Assembly (NCBI GenBank): GCA_024277285.1 | Contig: JAJRVM010000365.1 | Location: 1 to 32,386, forward strand | Direction: 5' to 3' | Source of the DNA: Planctomycetota bacterium | Lineage (GTDB): Bacteria; Planctomycetota; Planctomycetia; Pirellulales; Pirellulaceae | DNA length: 32,386 nt | In this document: one piece after another, positions 8,201-15,759 of the stretch | Numbering within the stretch: the stretch's first letter is position 1 | Layout: each line of letters starts with the position of its first letter | Position numbers and translations under genes: made by a program | Notes under the pieces: generated by a model | What the model saw: only the letters and a program-made list of their open reading frames with translations | Databases searched by the model: none | Told to the model about the DNA's origin: nothing

Positions 8201-9954
8201 GGCTCTATACACCCGAAACGTGGCGCACCGGAATGGAGTGGATCAAGGATACGTATGCCCCCGTTGACGGTCCCAGCCGATCGGCCACCGTGATCGAACA
8301 AATGCGCCACGCCGGTCTATTTCCTCTTTCGGATCAACCGCAGTTCACCGCCGACGGACAGATACTTGAAGGCAGCGAGGTTTCGGAGGGCGACCGGCTG
8401 GCCATGTTCGCTCCTGAGGGCATTGTCTATTATACGCTCGATGGGAGCGATCCATGGGCCCAGCAGCCGACGCTCTCCTACACCTCGCTGGTGTCCGAAT
8501 CCGCTCCGGCTCAAGTTCTGATTCCATCGGACGGCAGCTTGCGAAAGGATTGGATCGCCCAGGGTTTTGACGACTCGACCTGGATCTCCGGTCGAAACGG
8601 AATCGGGTACGATACGACGGGCGAGTTTACGCCGTTGATCGAGTTGGATGTCCAAGAACAGATGCAGAACGTCAATGCGTCCGCGTACGCACGTTTCAAC
8701 TTTCAAGTGGACGACCCCAGCCAGTTTGATTCGCTTGAGTTTTCCGTTCGATATGACGACGGATTCGTGGCTTACCTTAACGGCGTTGAAGTCGCGCGGC
8801 GCAACGCACCTGGCGGATCCCTCGCGTGGTCGTCGAGAGCGCGAAGGGCGCATGCGAATATTGAAGCGATTGAATTCGAGCGATTTAATCTCTCGCGAGA
8901 GTTGAACCTTCTGCAACCCGGCAATAATGTCTTGGCGATTCAGGGCCTGAACACCGAGCCGTCGAACGTGGACTTCTTGATGACCCCGATGCTCCGGGCC
9001 GGCACCGTGACCAATTCTGGAATCTTGCCGACAGCCGTTGCCTACAGCGATCCGTTCACCGTGCCGCCTGGCGCGACGATCAAGGCGAGGACGCTGTGGG
9101 GTGATCAATGGAGTACGTTGCGCGAGGTCACGGTGAGTGCCGAGCCGTTGCCTCTACGTGTTTCGGAAGTTATGTACAATCCGGGCGACCCAACCGAAAG
9201 CGAGCGGGTTGCAGGGTACAACGATGCCGACGAGTTTGAGTTTATCGAGCTCGTCAATATCTCCGACGCGTCGATCGATCTTGCGGGTGTCCAATTCGTG
9301 CAGACGGTCGTGGGAGGGCAAACCCAGGGCGTGAGCTTCGATTTCGGTCGCGGCACCATTCAGCAACTTGGCCCCGGTCAACGTGTCCTGGTCGTCGAAA
9401 ACCGCCTCGCCTTTGCGTTTCGCTACGGCAACGATCTGCCCGTCGCCGGGCAATGGATCGGGGGGCTGAGTAACAGATCGGAACAGATCACCGTTGCCGT
9501 CGGTGACCAGACTCTACAGCAATTCACCTACGACGACGCGTGGTATCCCGCGACAGATGGCCGTGGCATGGCATTGCAGATCGTTGACGCTGCCGGTGAT
9601 CTTCCAAGTTGGAACCAGCGTGTCGGTTGGCGAGCCAGTGTCTTGGGCGGTACCCCCGGCCGCGACGCGAATGCGGCCGTGTTCGGCGATTCCAACCGAG
9701 ATGGGGTTTTTGACTCGAACGACCTGGTGCTCGTCTTGCAGGCCGGCGAGTACGAAGACGGAGTGCCGGGCAACTCGACGTTCGAAGAAGGGGATTGGAA
9801 CGGAGATGGAGATTTCTCGTCCGCTGACCTTATCGCCGCCATGCAAAGTGGTAACTACGTCGCCGCGGCTCGGCCCGTCAACAGCGAACTTGCTGCAGCC
9901 GTGGATGCCATGTTCGCGAGTGAGAATTCGAAAGCCCGGGCCTATCTTCCCTAA
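5227..9954 (+). CDS. Giant LEPR-XLL / lamin-tail / CotH / dockerin-like surface protein
   Basis: Encodes about 1575 residues. The start is uncertain between 5224 (TTG), 5227, 5233 and 5248. It lacks a classical signal peptide. Instead residues 29-41 (VESLETRRLLAGD) match the planctomycete LEPR-XLL N-terminal motif. In order: lamin-tail domain (about 47-165), first part of a beta-sandwich (about 205-240), an apparent insertion (about 242-408), rest of the sandwich with YDDGFVAYLNG (447-457), a chitobiase/FN3-like segment with YFTTDGTEPT (588-597), and a CotH-kinase-like domain (about 670-1010). Then come a second TLDGSDP segment, a second complete sandwich with the same YDDGFVAYLNG, and a second lamin-tail domain (about 1310-1440). 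The C-terminus has two dockerin-like loops (DSNRDGVFDSND, DWNGDGDFSSAD). No PEP-CTERM tail is present. A surface or matrix role is likely; the phosphorylation target of the CotH domain, if active, is unknown. Confidence 0.85.
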   Translation: MSMRNILMKPTRHDELKRRRLKRCGLSVESLETRRLLAGDPILEGQPLIISEFVADSNASLLTRTRGSAALPFENGPESPDWIELLNVSGQRLDIGGMHLTDDATNPTLWDFPEGTTIDAGAFLVVFASGDDISDSSLDEQGLLHTSFRLSGDGEYLALTDRDGVVIHEFSPSFPAQRTDVSHSVPMEVRTLVAADAPVEYVVPTDNSLEPQWRLSGFTDAQLVGGAGGVASPIGFDRGVGEEVEQAETIGADPIDRASVDFSRGSIVVLESAPFTTAGAVADWSFYSDKTRSITPLVLKAVDDDFEIVGVGQTRVSDGTGTQAFAFELQSGSDAVEPTGYFFGFKDGDNQADDPGVVRYGRSTVDSVRRYNGPLSGSVVVQSTLSGGREFGRTYSVQATTRSRLAGPINTDVGAAMTNATSLYVRYPFDAGTADTLKTLSLRVRYDDGFVAYLNGTEVARRNVPDAVQFDSTAISNRPLKDANRFEEINVSQFIGDLIDGENVLAIHALNDRRDGAEFFVDAQLVGYDISSIANIGFASETTPGLANQVVFSGFVETTSFSRTRGFYDESFALQLSTPGAPDATIYFTTDGTEPTPNNPNAVVYQQPVEIASTTNVRAAGYQDGLLPSRPMTHTYIFAAEIASADTLNEVVAGNPVWGPQLADSLKAVPTLSLVTAESISVDGEFATSAELIFADGSVGFQVDAGVEVFGGTAVSFPKRSMRLSFKNQYGPSSFKYDLFGDADGVTEFDQLILRAGSQDTPFWDGAEGPGVYIRNRWTNDRQLDMGQPAPRGRFVQLYLNGEYWGQYQLMERPNAAFMASNFGGDKSDYDVLNAGTPTDGDTVAWNALLDALGEGYDEVKKYLDVVNYADYILLEFFGGNTIDWRSASNWMAGRRREPGAGFQFFAWDSDIVLRTGADSDIVNFGGPGFLGTRDGGVQQYPEFRRLLAERAQLYFFDDGLFTDERLRSQIDELQTRLEVSIIADTARWGSGLYTPETWRTGMEWIKDTYAPVDGPSRSATVIEQMRHAGLFPLSDQPQFTADGQILEGSEVSEGDRLAMFAPEGIVYYTLDGSDPWAQQPTLSYTSLVSESAPAQVLIPSDGSLRKDWIAQGFDDSTWISGRNGIGYDTTGEFTPLIELDVQEQMQNVNASAYARFNFQVDDPSQFDSLEFSVRYDDGFVAYLNGVEVARRNAPGGSLAWSSRARRAHANIEAIEFERFNLSRELNLLQPGNNVLAIQGLNTEPSNVDFLMTPMLRAGTVTNSGILPTAVAYSDPFTVPPGATIKARTLWGDQWSTLREVTVSAEPLPLRVSEVMYNPGDPTESERVAGYNDADEFEFIELVNISDASIDLAGVQFVQTVVGGQTQGVSFDFGRGTIQQLGPGQRVLVVENRLAFAFRYGNDLPVAGQWIGGLSNRSEQITVAVGDQTLQQFTYDDAWYPATDGRGMALQIVDAAGDLPSWNQRVGWRASVLGGTPGRDANAAVFGDSNRDGVFDSNDLVLVLQAGEYEDGVPGNSTFEEGDWNGDGDFSSADLIAAMQSGNYVAAARPVNSELAAAVDAMFASENSKARAYLP

Positions 9955-10001
9955 ATGACAATAAGAAACGACACGCAGATGACGTCGATGGCCGCAAAAT
10001 G

Positions 10002-11543
10002 CTAACGCGGATTCACGCGAACATGCAGGTGAGCGGTGGCCGACTGGCCGTGGTCGTTCGTTCGTTGCACGGACACCAGATAGTGTCCCGGATTCTTGTA
10101 TCGGTGGGTCGTCACCGCGTACCCGTTCGGATCGTGTTGTTGGGCGTTACCGTCGGACTGGACGGTCTGCGGCGGGCTGCCATCACCGAATGACCAAGCT
10201 TCATGCCCTTCGGTCGGTCCGATGCGAAAACTTCGAACCTTGAACGTGATATCGTCGTTTACTGTGACATGATCCGTGGGAGCGTACGTGGCGTGGATGC
10301 TGGGAGGCAGTCGATGTGGATCGTTCTGGTCGATCACCTGGACGACGGCGAAGTCATAGTCGATCTCGCCGTCGTCGTTCACGATCTTGAGCACTTCGCT
10401 GTACGTGCCTGACCGCTCGTAACGCAACGTATGAACGGCGGTGTCGGGCGACGTTCCGTCATGCAATAACCACTGGAAATGCCGAATGCCGGCTGGGCCT
10501 GTGGCCGACCAAGATCGCGTTCCGTCCAGTGTCACCGGCTGTGACGTCCAGGTGAAGTGATGAGGTCGCGCGACCGCTTGCAAGCGTGTTTTGTGGTCAG
10601 CATGGTATGATTGCCACAAGAACGCGTAGCCCTCGATGATACCGTACTTGCCGTTTGGCTGTCGTCCGGTAATGTCAAAGTGAAGGTGCGACCAGCCGCC
10701 GCTGCCTCCTTCTTTACCAAGGACGCCAATCGTTTGGCCCCTTGTGACGTGCTCGCCAATACGAATGGCCGGGGCAATACTCTTCAAGTGGCTATAGCGG
10801 TAGTACCAGCCACGTGCATCAAGAATGTAGACCACGTCATAGCGAGGCCTGGCAGGTGTGTGTTCTTCCGGAGCGAGCGATTCGCCGCCCGACGAAACGA
10901 CCAAACCATCGGTCGCTGCGATCACGTCGGTCATGCCCTCGGCTCCACCGATATCCAGACCATAGTGATAGATGTAGCTCGGCTGGGAGTCGGGAACTTC
11001 GCCGCCGTCCACGTAGCATGGATCGTTCGCCATCTGTGTGTCGGAGGCAAACCATCGCTGTTTCACCGGATAACTGAACGTACCGGGCCGAATCCATGGC
11101 GAGTCCTTGGGCCAGAGCCGAATCCTTGCATCGGAGTGCAGATTCCATACGTTGTTGATACCGTTGGTGGTGTATCCACGTGTCACGGCACAGTCGACCT
11201 GCACGTCGCCCACCGTTCTCGGGAGGCGGTAAGTACCCGCGACGAGCCCGGTGCGCACCGAGTTGACTTCGATAATCACGTCGGCTCGGCGCACCACATT
11301 GCGAAGCGTGTCACGCTGTTCCCTGACATCAACTAGTCGTAGCGTGGCCATCGCGCCATCGGCCAGTTCGATCGTTTTCGTTTCACCGACATCTAGATCG
11401 ATGCTGCGGACGAGTGGGTCCAGAGCCGGTTCGGCCCCCACCGCCGCCGGCGAAACGACCAGGGCAACGGTCAATGCGATCAAGATGGATTCGGAAAGAG
11501 TAGAGCAGGAGTCGTTGTTTGACATGAGGCAATCGGCAATCAT
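10002..11543 (-). CDS. Secreted M23 (LytM-type) metallopeptidase with PKD-like domains
   Basis: Encodes 513 residues. The start is ATG 11543 or ATG 11525, and neither has a strong ribosome binding site. A hydrophobic signal segment, ILIALTVALVVSPAAVGA, lies at about 20-37. The peptidase domain has the full zinc-site pattern: HYGLD (H193, D197), SHLKS (H252) and HLHFD (H286, H288). The enzyme should therefore be an active endopeptidase, by family usually acting on peptide cross-links of peptidoglycan or other glycine-rich peptides. Two PKD-like beta domains follow; the second contains WSFGDGSPP. The gene lies 19 bases downstream of the amidohydrolase gene and in the same direction, so they probably share a transcript. 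Its physiological target is not evident. Confidence 0.88.
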   Translation of the reverse strand: MIADCLMSNNDSCSTLSESILIALTVALVVSPAAVGAEPALDPLVRSIDLDVGETKTIELADGAMATLRLVDVREQRDTLRNVVRRADVIIEVNSVRTGLVAGTYRLPRTVGDVQVDCAVTRGYTTNGINNVWNLHSDARIRLWPKDSPWIRPGTFSYPVKQRWFASDTQMANDPCYVDGGEVPDSQPSYIYHYGLDIGGAEGMTDVIAATDGLVVSSGGESLAPEEHTPARPRYDVVYILDARGWYYRYSHLKSIAPAIRIGEHVTRGQTIGVLGKEGGSGGWSHLHFDITGRQPNGKYGIIEGYAFLWQSYHADHKTRLQAVARPHHFTWTSQPVTLDGTRSWSATGPAGIRHFQWLLHDGTSPDTAVHTLRYERSGTYSEVLKIVNDDGEIDYDFAVVQVIDQNDPHRLPPSIHATYAPTDHVTVNDDITFKVRSFRIGPTEGHEAWSFGDGSPPQTVQSDGNAQQHDPNGYAVTTHRYKNPGHYLVSVQRTNDHGQSATAHLHVRVNPR

Positions 11544-11562
11544 AAGTTTGAATCACAGAGTC

Positions 11563-12399
11563 CTACGCGGTTTCGCCGAGTAATCGTCGAATATTTCCGG
11601 AGAGAACCTTGCGTTCTTTCTCAGGAGGAAGATTCAAGAGCCGTATTTTTTGGAGCTCCAGACGCGAGTCGACGAGCGGTCCATCGGATCCGAAGATCAG
11701 CTTGTCTGCAGGCAACTCGTGCGCCGCCAATTCGAGGTATCTGAAAAAGACGACGGATGACGTCTCTAAATACAAATTCGGGTGCCGCTTGGCCGCTTCA
11801 ATGGCGCGAACATGCTCTTGCCAACGGGCGGTCGCGAAACTCCCAAGGTGTGCCAAAATGAAGTTGACCTCAGGGTGGGACTTCACCGCATCGTGACAGT
11901 CGTCGACTCGCGTGGGGTGAAACAGAATGGGGATTCGCGACTCGGCCGCCGCGTCCATCATTTCTGTCGAGGGAACGCCATGCAACTTCAGGCCCTTCAA
12001 GCCCCACTGTCTGATTTCGCGCAGGAGCATCGGTCCGATACGACCCGCCTCGGTTTCGGGGTCGTGCTTGGCGAATCCGATGAGCTTGTCCGGCCATGTC
12101 TGGATGAATTCCGCGATCTCTGCGTTTGCCTTTTCGTAGGTGACGTTCGAAATCGGAAAGATAATCGTTCGATCAATTCCGACCTCCTCCATTTTTCGGA
12201 GGGTTTCTTGCGGATCGTTGAACGTCGTCCACGGCGCCTGCGCACCTTCCTTTCCGAAATTCATGCCTTTGCCGGCATGGCAATGCGCATCAATGATCAA
12301 ATCGGTCGGCGACGAGCTCGCGCTGACCTCCGTGGTCGCGGTGACCATCGTCGCCGCGCCACACGCGATCCCTTTCGTCAAGAATTCACGACGTTTCAT
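11563..12399 (-). CDS. Tat-exported amidohydrolase (amidohydrolase_2 family)
   Basis: Encodes 278 residues. The N-terminus MKRREFLTKG is a twin-arginine signal, followed by an alanine-rich stretch to about residue 30. This predicts folding in the cytoplasm and export. The metal-site pattern of the amidohydrolase TIM barrel is visible: DAHCH (37-41), the strand with GLKGLKLHG, FHPT, ILAHLGS and FGSDGP near the C-terminus. The family includes decarboxylases and lactonases (Pfam amidohydrolase_2). The substrate cannot be told from sequence. It is the first gene of a probable two-gene unit with the M23 peptidase. Planctomycetes have many Tat-targeted members of this family. Confidence 0.87.
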   Translation of the reverse strand: MKRREFLTKGIACGAATMVTATTEVSASSSPTDLIIDAHCHAGKGMNFGKEGAQAPWTTFNDPQETLRKMEEVGIDRTIIFPISNVTYEKANAEIAEFIQTWPDKLIGFAKHDPETEAGRIGPMLLREIRQWGLKGLKLHGVPSTEMMDAAAESRIPILFHPTRVDDCHDAVKSHPEVNFILAHLGSFATARWQEHVRAIEAAKRHPNLYLETSSVVFFRYLELAAHELPADKLIFGSDGPLVDSRLELQKIRLLNLPPEKERKVLSGNIRRLLGETA

Positions 12400-12425
12400 A
12401 TTGGCTCTCAGTTTCTTGCGTGTCT

Positions 12426-12473
12426 GGTTCTTACCCCAGAGGACACTCAGATTCTTACCACAGAGGACACAGA
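12426..12473 (+). repeat. 24-bp tandem direct duplication of the repeat end
   Basis: Two adjacent 24-base units (12426-12449 and 12450-12473) agree at 20 of 24 positions and share the core TTCTTACC(C/A)CAGAGGACAC. The inner unit runs into the inverted repeat that ends at 12484. The duplication lies immediately 3' of the GxxExxY gene and 5' (in map terms) of the amidohydrolase start. Confidence 0.75.
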
Positions 12474-12484
12474 GTGCACAGAGG
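12457..12484 (+). repeat. Left inverted repeat of the GxxExxY unit
   Basis: ACCACAGAGGACACAGAG followed by TGCACAGAGG. Its last base directly abuts the TGA stop (12487-12485) of the minus-strand GxxExxY gene. It pairs as an imperfect inverted repeat with 12861-12890. Confidence 0.85.
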
Positions 12485-12856
12485 TCAGATTTTGAAACGT
12501 GTGATTCCGTCTTTTAGCAACTGGACATTGAAGTTGATCAATAGTCCGGTCTGAATGCTGGCCAGTTTCATGTAGGTCAGCAATTGTGCCTTGTGAATGC
12601 CTTTGATTTGCTCTACGGCCTTTAGTTCCAGAATCAATTGCCTCGCTACCATGATGTCGACTCGGTATCCACAGTCAAGTCGAACCCCCTTGTATTCCAC
12701 GGCCAGCGGCGTCTGAAGATCGAATATGACGCCCTGCAGACCAAGCTCTCTTGCAAGACAATGCTGATAGGTTGACTTCAGCAGGCCAGGCCCGAGAGTT
12801 CGATGCACTTCGATCGCACATCCGATCACCTTTCCCGTCAGAATATCTTTCTGCAT
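12485..12856 (-). CDS. GxxExxY-family protein (PD-(D/E)XK nuclease-like)
   Basis: Encodes 123 residues from ATG 12856. A longer frame to 12907 only adds translated repeat DNA and is rejected. The pattern is that of the GxxExxY family, in which a PD-(D/E)XK endonuclease-like fold is predicted: VIGCAIEVHRTLGPGLL at 10-26, then RVDIMV with the acidic residue, ILELKAVE with the E-x-K pair, and a C-terminal LLTYMKL...LLINFN. The eponymous motif reads GLLKSTY, so the Glu is Lys; the D and E-x-K positions are kept. The biological role of the family is unknown to me. The gene is framed exactly by inverted repeats, and its flanks are unrelated genes (amidohydrolase and hypF). Nuclease activity is unproven, and the Lys substitution could weaken it. 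Confidence 0.85.
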   Translation of the reverse strand: MQKDILTGKVIGCAIEVHRTLGPGLLKSTYQHCLARELGLQGVIFDLQTPLAVEYKGVRLDCGYRVDIMVARQLILELKAVEQIKGIHKAQLLTYMKLASIQTGLLINFNVQLLKDGITRFKI

Positions 12857-12860
12857 CGTT

Positions 12861-12890
12861 CTCTGTGCCTTCTGTGTCCTCCGTAGTGGT
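12861..12890 (-). repeat. Right inverted repeat of the GxxExxY unit
   Basis: On the minus strand: ACCACTACGGAGGACACAGA followed by AGGCACAGAG. It aligns with the left repeat with a two-base insertion and a few mismatches. It ends four bases before the ATG of the GxxExxY gene, so it also supplies the purine-rich leader where a ribosome binding site would be. Confidence 0.85.
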
Positions 12891-12953
12891 TGAATCCCCG
12901 ACCACATTCTGAGAAAGTGAGCTTGCTGGTCAACGACTCGTGCGAGTTTGAAT

Positions 12954-15275
12954 ATGCAATCGTCTGAAACGAACCGCCGGGTGCGTCTTGAAGTGAGAGG
13001 TATCGTGCAGGGAGTTGGCTTTCGGCCGTTTGTGTTTTCGCTTGCCCGTCAACTGGGTCTTGCTGGCTCCGTAAGGAACCATTCGGCCGGTGTAACGATC
13101 GAGGCCGAAGGTGAACGCTGGCGGATTTCGAACTTCGTCGATCGCTTGCAGACCAAGCCTCCGCGTCTAGCGCAGATCGACTCGATCGATGTGATCGACA
13201 TTCCGATGGAAGGCCACCGTGACTTCCACATCATCGAGAGTGAGTCGGCGGCGGGCATCGGCACGCCGGTGTCGCCGGATGTTGCGACGTGTGCGGATTG
13301 TCTATCCGAGCTGCGTGACTCTGGAGATCGCCGATATCGTTATCCGTTTACCAACTGCACTAACTGTGGCCCACGGTACACGATCGTTCGAGACATCCCT
13401 TATGATCGACCGCTGACAACCATGAGCAAGTTCGCCATGTGTGATGCGTGCGATCGAGAGTACCGTGACGCTAGCGATCGCAGATATCACGCCCAGCCCA
13501 ATGCGTGCCCAGTGTGTGGGCCGACCGTGTGGTTTGTTCAAGGGGCGAGCACAAACGAACGTGCCGCCTTCACTCGGATCTCGGTTCCCGTTGCCCAGCA
13601 CGCGATTGACGCCTTTCATCGGAGTATCGACGCGGACGAGGTCGTGGCGGTCAAGGGGATCGGCGGATTTCACTTGGCCTGTGCTGCTCAAAGCTCGCCG
13701 GCCGTTCACAAGCTTCGCGTAAGAAAGGGCCGTGTTGATAAACCGCTGGCCGTGATGGTCGCCGACGTGGCCGCGGCCAGACGATTCGTCCACATCAGTG
13801 CGAGTGAGGAGAGGCTTCTCAGCGGTCATCAGCGGCCGATCGTCCTGCTGAGACGGCGCTCTGGCAGCAACTTGTCGGAACTCGTGGCGCCCGGGACTGA
13901 CTTCATCGGAGTCATGCTCGCCTACTCACCGCTACATGCATTGCTGGTTGAGCGACGATCCTTGGTGATGACTTCGGGGAACGTGAGTGAAGAGCCGATT
14001 GTGCGTACTAACCTTGGAGCGTTCAAGCGATTGAGGTCGCTGGCTGACGCGTTTCTTCTTCACGATCGCGATATCCACGTTGTGTGCGACGACTCGGTCG
14101 TGCGCGCCGTGCACGGTCGTGAGCTGCCAATCCGACGGTCTCGTGGCTACGCGCCGATGCCCGTTCGCCTGAACACGAATGTGCCAGCGGTCTTGGCGGT
14201 CGGCGGCGAATTGAAGGCAACGTTTTGCCTAACGAAAGACCGATACGCGTTGATGAGTCCACATATCGGCGACATGGGTAATCTGGAAACGCTTGAAGCA
14301 TTTCAGCGAACGGTCGATCATTTTCAAAGGCTGTTTCGCATCAAGCCTGCACGGATCGCATGCGACATGCACCCGTCCTATCTGTCCAGCCAATGGGCTC
14401 GCAAGCGAGCTCAAGAGAACGACTTGCCGCTGATCGAAGTTCAGCATCACCATGCCCACATTGCTTCGGTTCTCGCGGAGCATCACGTTGATCCGGCGCG
14501 GCCCGTCATCGGTATCAGCTTTGACGGCACGGGATACGGTCCGGATGGTGCGATCTGGGGAGGCGAGATCTTGGTGGCTTCGTGTAGCGGTTATCGCCGC
14601 TGGGCACATCTCAAGTACGTTCCGCTTCCCGGCGGAGACGCGAGCATCCGGCGCCCGTATCGGTCGGCGCTGGCTCACCTCTGGGCAGCAGGTCTTCCCT
14701 GGGACGAACGTTTGCCCTGTGTGGCCGAGTGTCCAGAGAGCGAACGGGCAATTCTTTATCGCCAGTTGCAGCGCGATCTAAATTGCACACAGACCAGTAG
14801 CATGGGAAGGTTGTTCGACGCCGTGGCCGCTTTGATTGGAATACGACAAACGGTCAATTATGAAGCTCAAGCGGCGATGGAAATGGAGGCATTATCTGAC
14901 GAGCTCGACGGCACCTGTTCGTACACTTTCGAGCTCTCGGAAGGCCAGCCCCGTGTAATCGACTCGGTGTCGATGCTCGAAGAGATTTCGAAGGACGTGA
15001 TCGCCAGCGTACCACGATCCAGAATTGTCAGCCGTTTTCATTGCAGCATCGCAAGTATGATCGTCGAAGCGTGCGAGCGTCTACGTGACCAAGAAGGCCT
15101 TGACGAAGTTGTGCTCAGCGGCGGCGTGTTTCAAAACGCCCTCCTATTGCAGCACTCGGTCGATCGGCTGAAGAGACTCGGTTTCGACGTGATGGTGCAC
15201 CGAGTCGTACCGCCCAATGACGGTGGACTCGCTTTGGGGCAGGCGATCATTGCAGCGTCGACGTTGGGTCCGTAG
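12954..15275 (+). CDS. hypF: Carbamoyltransferase HypF
   Basis: Encodes 773 residues from ATG 12954 (TTG 12948 also possible), the usual HypF length. HypF turns carbamoyl phosphate into a thiocarboxamide on the HypE C-terminal cysteine, the first step in making the cyanide ligands of the [NiFe]-hydrogenase iron. Domains in order: acylphosphatase (VRGIVQGVGFRPFVF, about 14-28); a zinc-finger region with paired cysteines CADC, CTNC, CDAC and CPVC (about 113-188); a YrdC-like domain (about 205-395); and a Kae1-like carbamoyltransferase domain with HHHAHIASVLAEH, SFDGTGYGPDGAIWGGE and LSGGVFQNALLL. All expected motifs are present. It is the first gene of the hyp operon and lies 63 bases from the GxxExxY repeat, which may sit at or near its promoter. 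Confidence 0.97.
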   Translation: MQSSETNRRVRLEVRGIVQGVGFRPFVFSLARQLGLAGSVRNHSAGVTIEAEGERWRISNFVDRLQTKPPRLAQIDSIDVIDIPMEGHRDFHIIESESAAGIGTPVSPDVATCADCLSELRDSGDRRYRYPFTNCTNCGPRYTIVRDIPYDRPLTTMSKFAMCDACDREYRDASDRRYHAQPNACPVCGPTVWFVQGASTNERAAFTRISVPVAQHAIDAFHRSIDADEVVAVKGIGGFHLACAAQSSPAVHKLRVRKGRVDKPLAVMVADVAAARRFVHISASEERLLSGHQRPIVLLRRRSGSNLSELVAPGTDFIGVMLAYSPLHALLVERRSLVMTSGNVSEEPIVRTNLGAFKRLRSLADAFLLHDRDIHVVCDDSVVRAVHGRELPIRRSRGYAPMPVRLNTNVPAVLAVGGELKATFCLTKDRYALMSPHIGDMGNLETLEAFQRTVDHFQRLFRIKPARIACDMHPSYLSSQWARKRAQENDLPLIEVQHHHAHIASVLAEHHVDPARPVIGISFDGTGYGPDGAIWGGEILVASCSGYRRWAHLKYVPLPGGDASIRRPYRSALAHLWAAGLPWDERLPCVAECPESERAILYRQLQRDLNCTQTSSMGRLFDAVAALIGIRQTVNYEAQAAMEMEALSDELDGTCSYTFELSEGQPRVIDSVSMLEEISKDVIASVPRSRIVSRFHCSIASMIVEACERLRDQEGLDEVVLSGGVFQNALLLQHSVDRLKRLGFDVMVHRVVPPNDGGLALGQAIIAASTLGP

Positions 15276-15302
15276 CTTGTCCATGCCATTGCGTGAGCTT
15301 TC

Positions 15303-15331
15303 TTGACGCGCCACGCTATTCAGGTGATATT
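15303..15331 (+). promoter_or_regulatory. Possible sigma70-type promoter before hypA
   Basis: TTGACG (15303-15308) and GATATT (15326-15331) are 17 bases apart, a near-consensus -35/-10 pair placed 33 bases before the hypA start. It would allow hypA-E to be expressed separately from hypF. Planctomycete promoter rules are less well known to me, so this is tentative. Confidence 0.3.
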
Positions 15332-15363
15332 GGCGTGTTTGCAAGGAAGATGGTGAATCGTTA

Positions 15364-15759
15364 ATGCACGAACTGTCGATTGCCAACAGTCTCATAGAAA
15401 TCGCCACACAAGCCGCGGTCGACGCGGGTGCGACACGCGTGACAGAGGTCCGCTTGCGCATCGGAGTGCTTACGTGTGTCCATCGAAACGCACTCGAATT
15501 TTGTTACGAGTTGGCGACGAAGGACACGATCTTGGAAGGCTCACAGCTCGCCATTATCGAAGTACCGCTCGTTATCCATTGTCCCGCCTGCGACGCCGAC
15601 GTCGAATTGCCGACTCTTCAGAGCTTCCAATGTCCCGTGTGCGGCACACCAAGCGCCGACGTTCGGCAGGGGAAGGACCTGGAAGTTGAGAGCATTCAGA
15701 TTGACCAGGACGATCCGGCTTCGATAAGGCTCTGCCAAGCAACGGAGGATTTGCAGTGA
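15364..15759 (+). CDS. hypA: Hydrogenase nickel insertion protein HypA
   Basis: Encodes 131 residues, slightly longer than the usual 113-120. HypA is the nickel metallochaperone working with the GTPase HypB. The N-terminus MHELSI holds the nickel-binding His2, and the structural zinc site is CPAC (C73, C76) and CPVC (C90, C93). The reading frame starts 88 bases after hypF and ends in a 4-base overlap (GTGA) with hypB, so hypA and hypB are probably translationally coupled. The extra C-terminal tail (about 20 residues, acidic) has no recognised function. Confidence 0.96.
   Translation: MHELSIANSLIEIATQAAVDAGATRVTEVRLRIGVLTCVHRNALEFCYELATKDTILEGSQLAIIEVPLVIHCPACDADVELPTLQSFQCPVCGTPSADVRQGKDLEVESIQIDQDDPASIRLCQATEDLQ

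Larger units (their letters stand above)
12450..12896. mobile_element. Candidate nuclease-repeat element (GxxExxY gene between inverted repeats)
   Basis: A 447-base unit with inverted ends. The left end reads GATTCTTACCAC then AGAGGACACAGAGTGCACAGAG (12450-12483, plus strand). The right end, read on the minus strand, is GATTCAACCAC then TACGGAGGACACAGAAGGCACAGAG (12896-12861). The only gene inside, a GxxExxY-family protein, starts five bases inside the right repeat and stops in the base after the left one. No target-site duplication was identified and there is no transposase, so mobility is an inference. The arrangement differs from the usual IS or MITE layout. Confidence 0.5.

Noticed and set aside
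12857..12907. N-terminal extension of the GxxExxY protein
   Set aside because: It is the translated right inverted repeat; the family's normal start fits ATG 12856.
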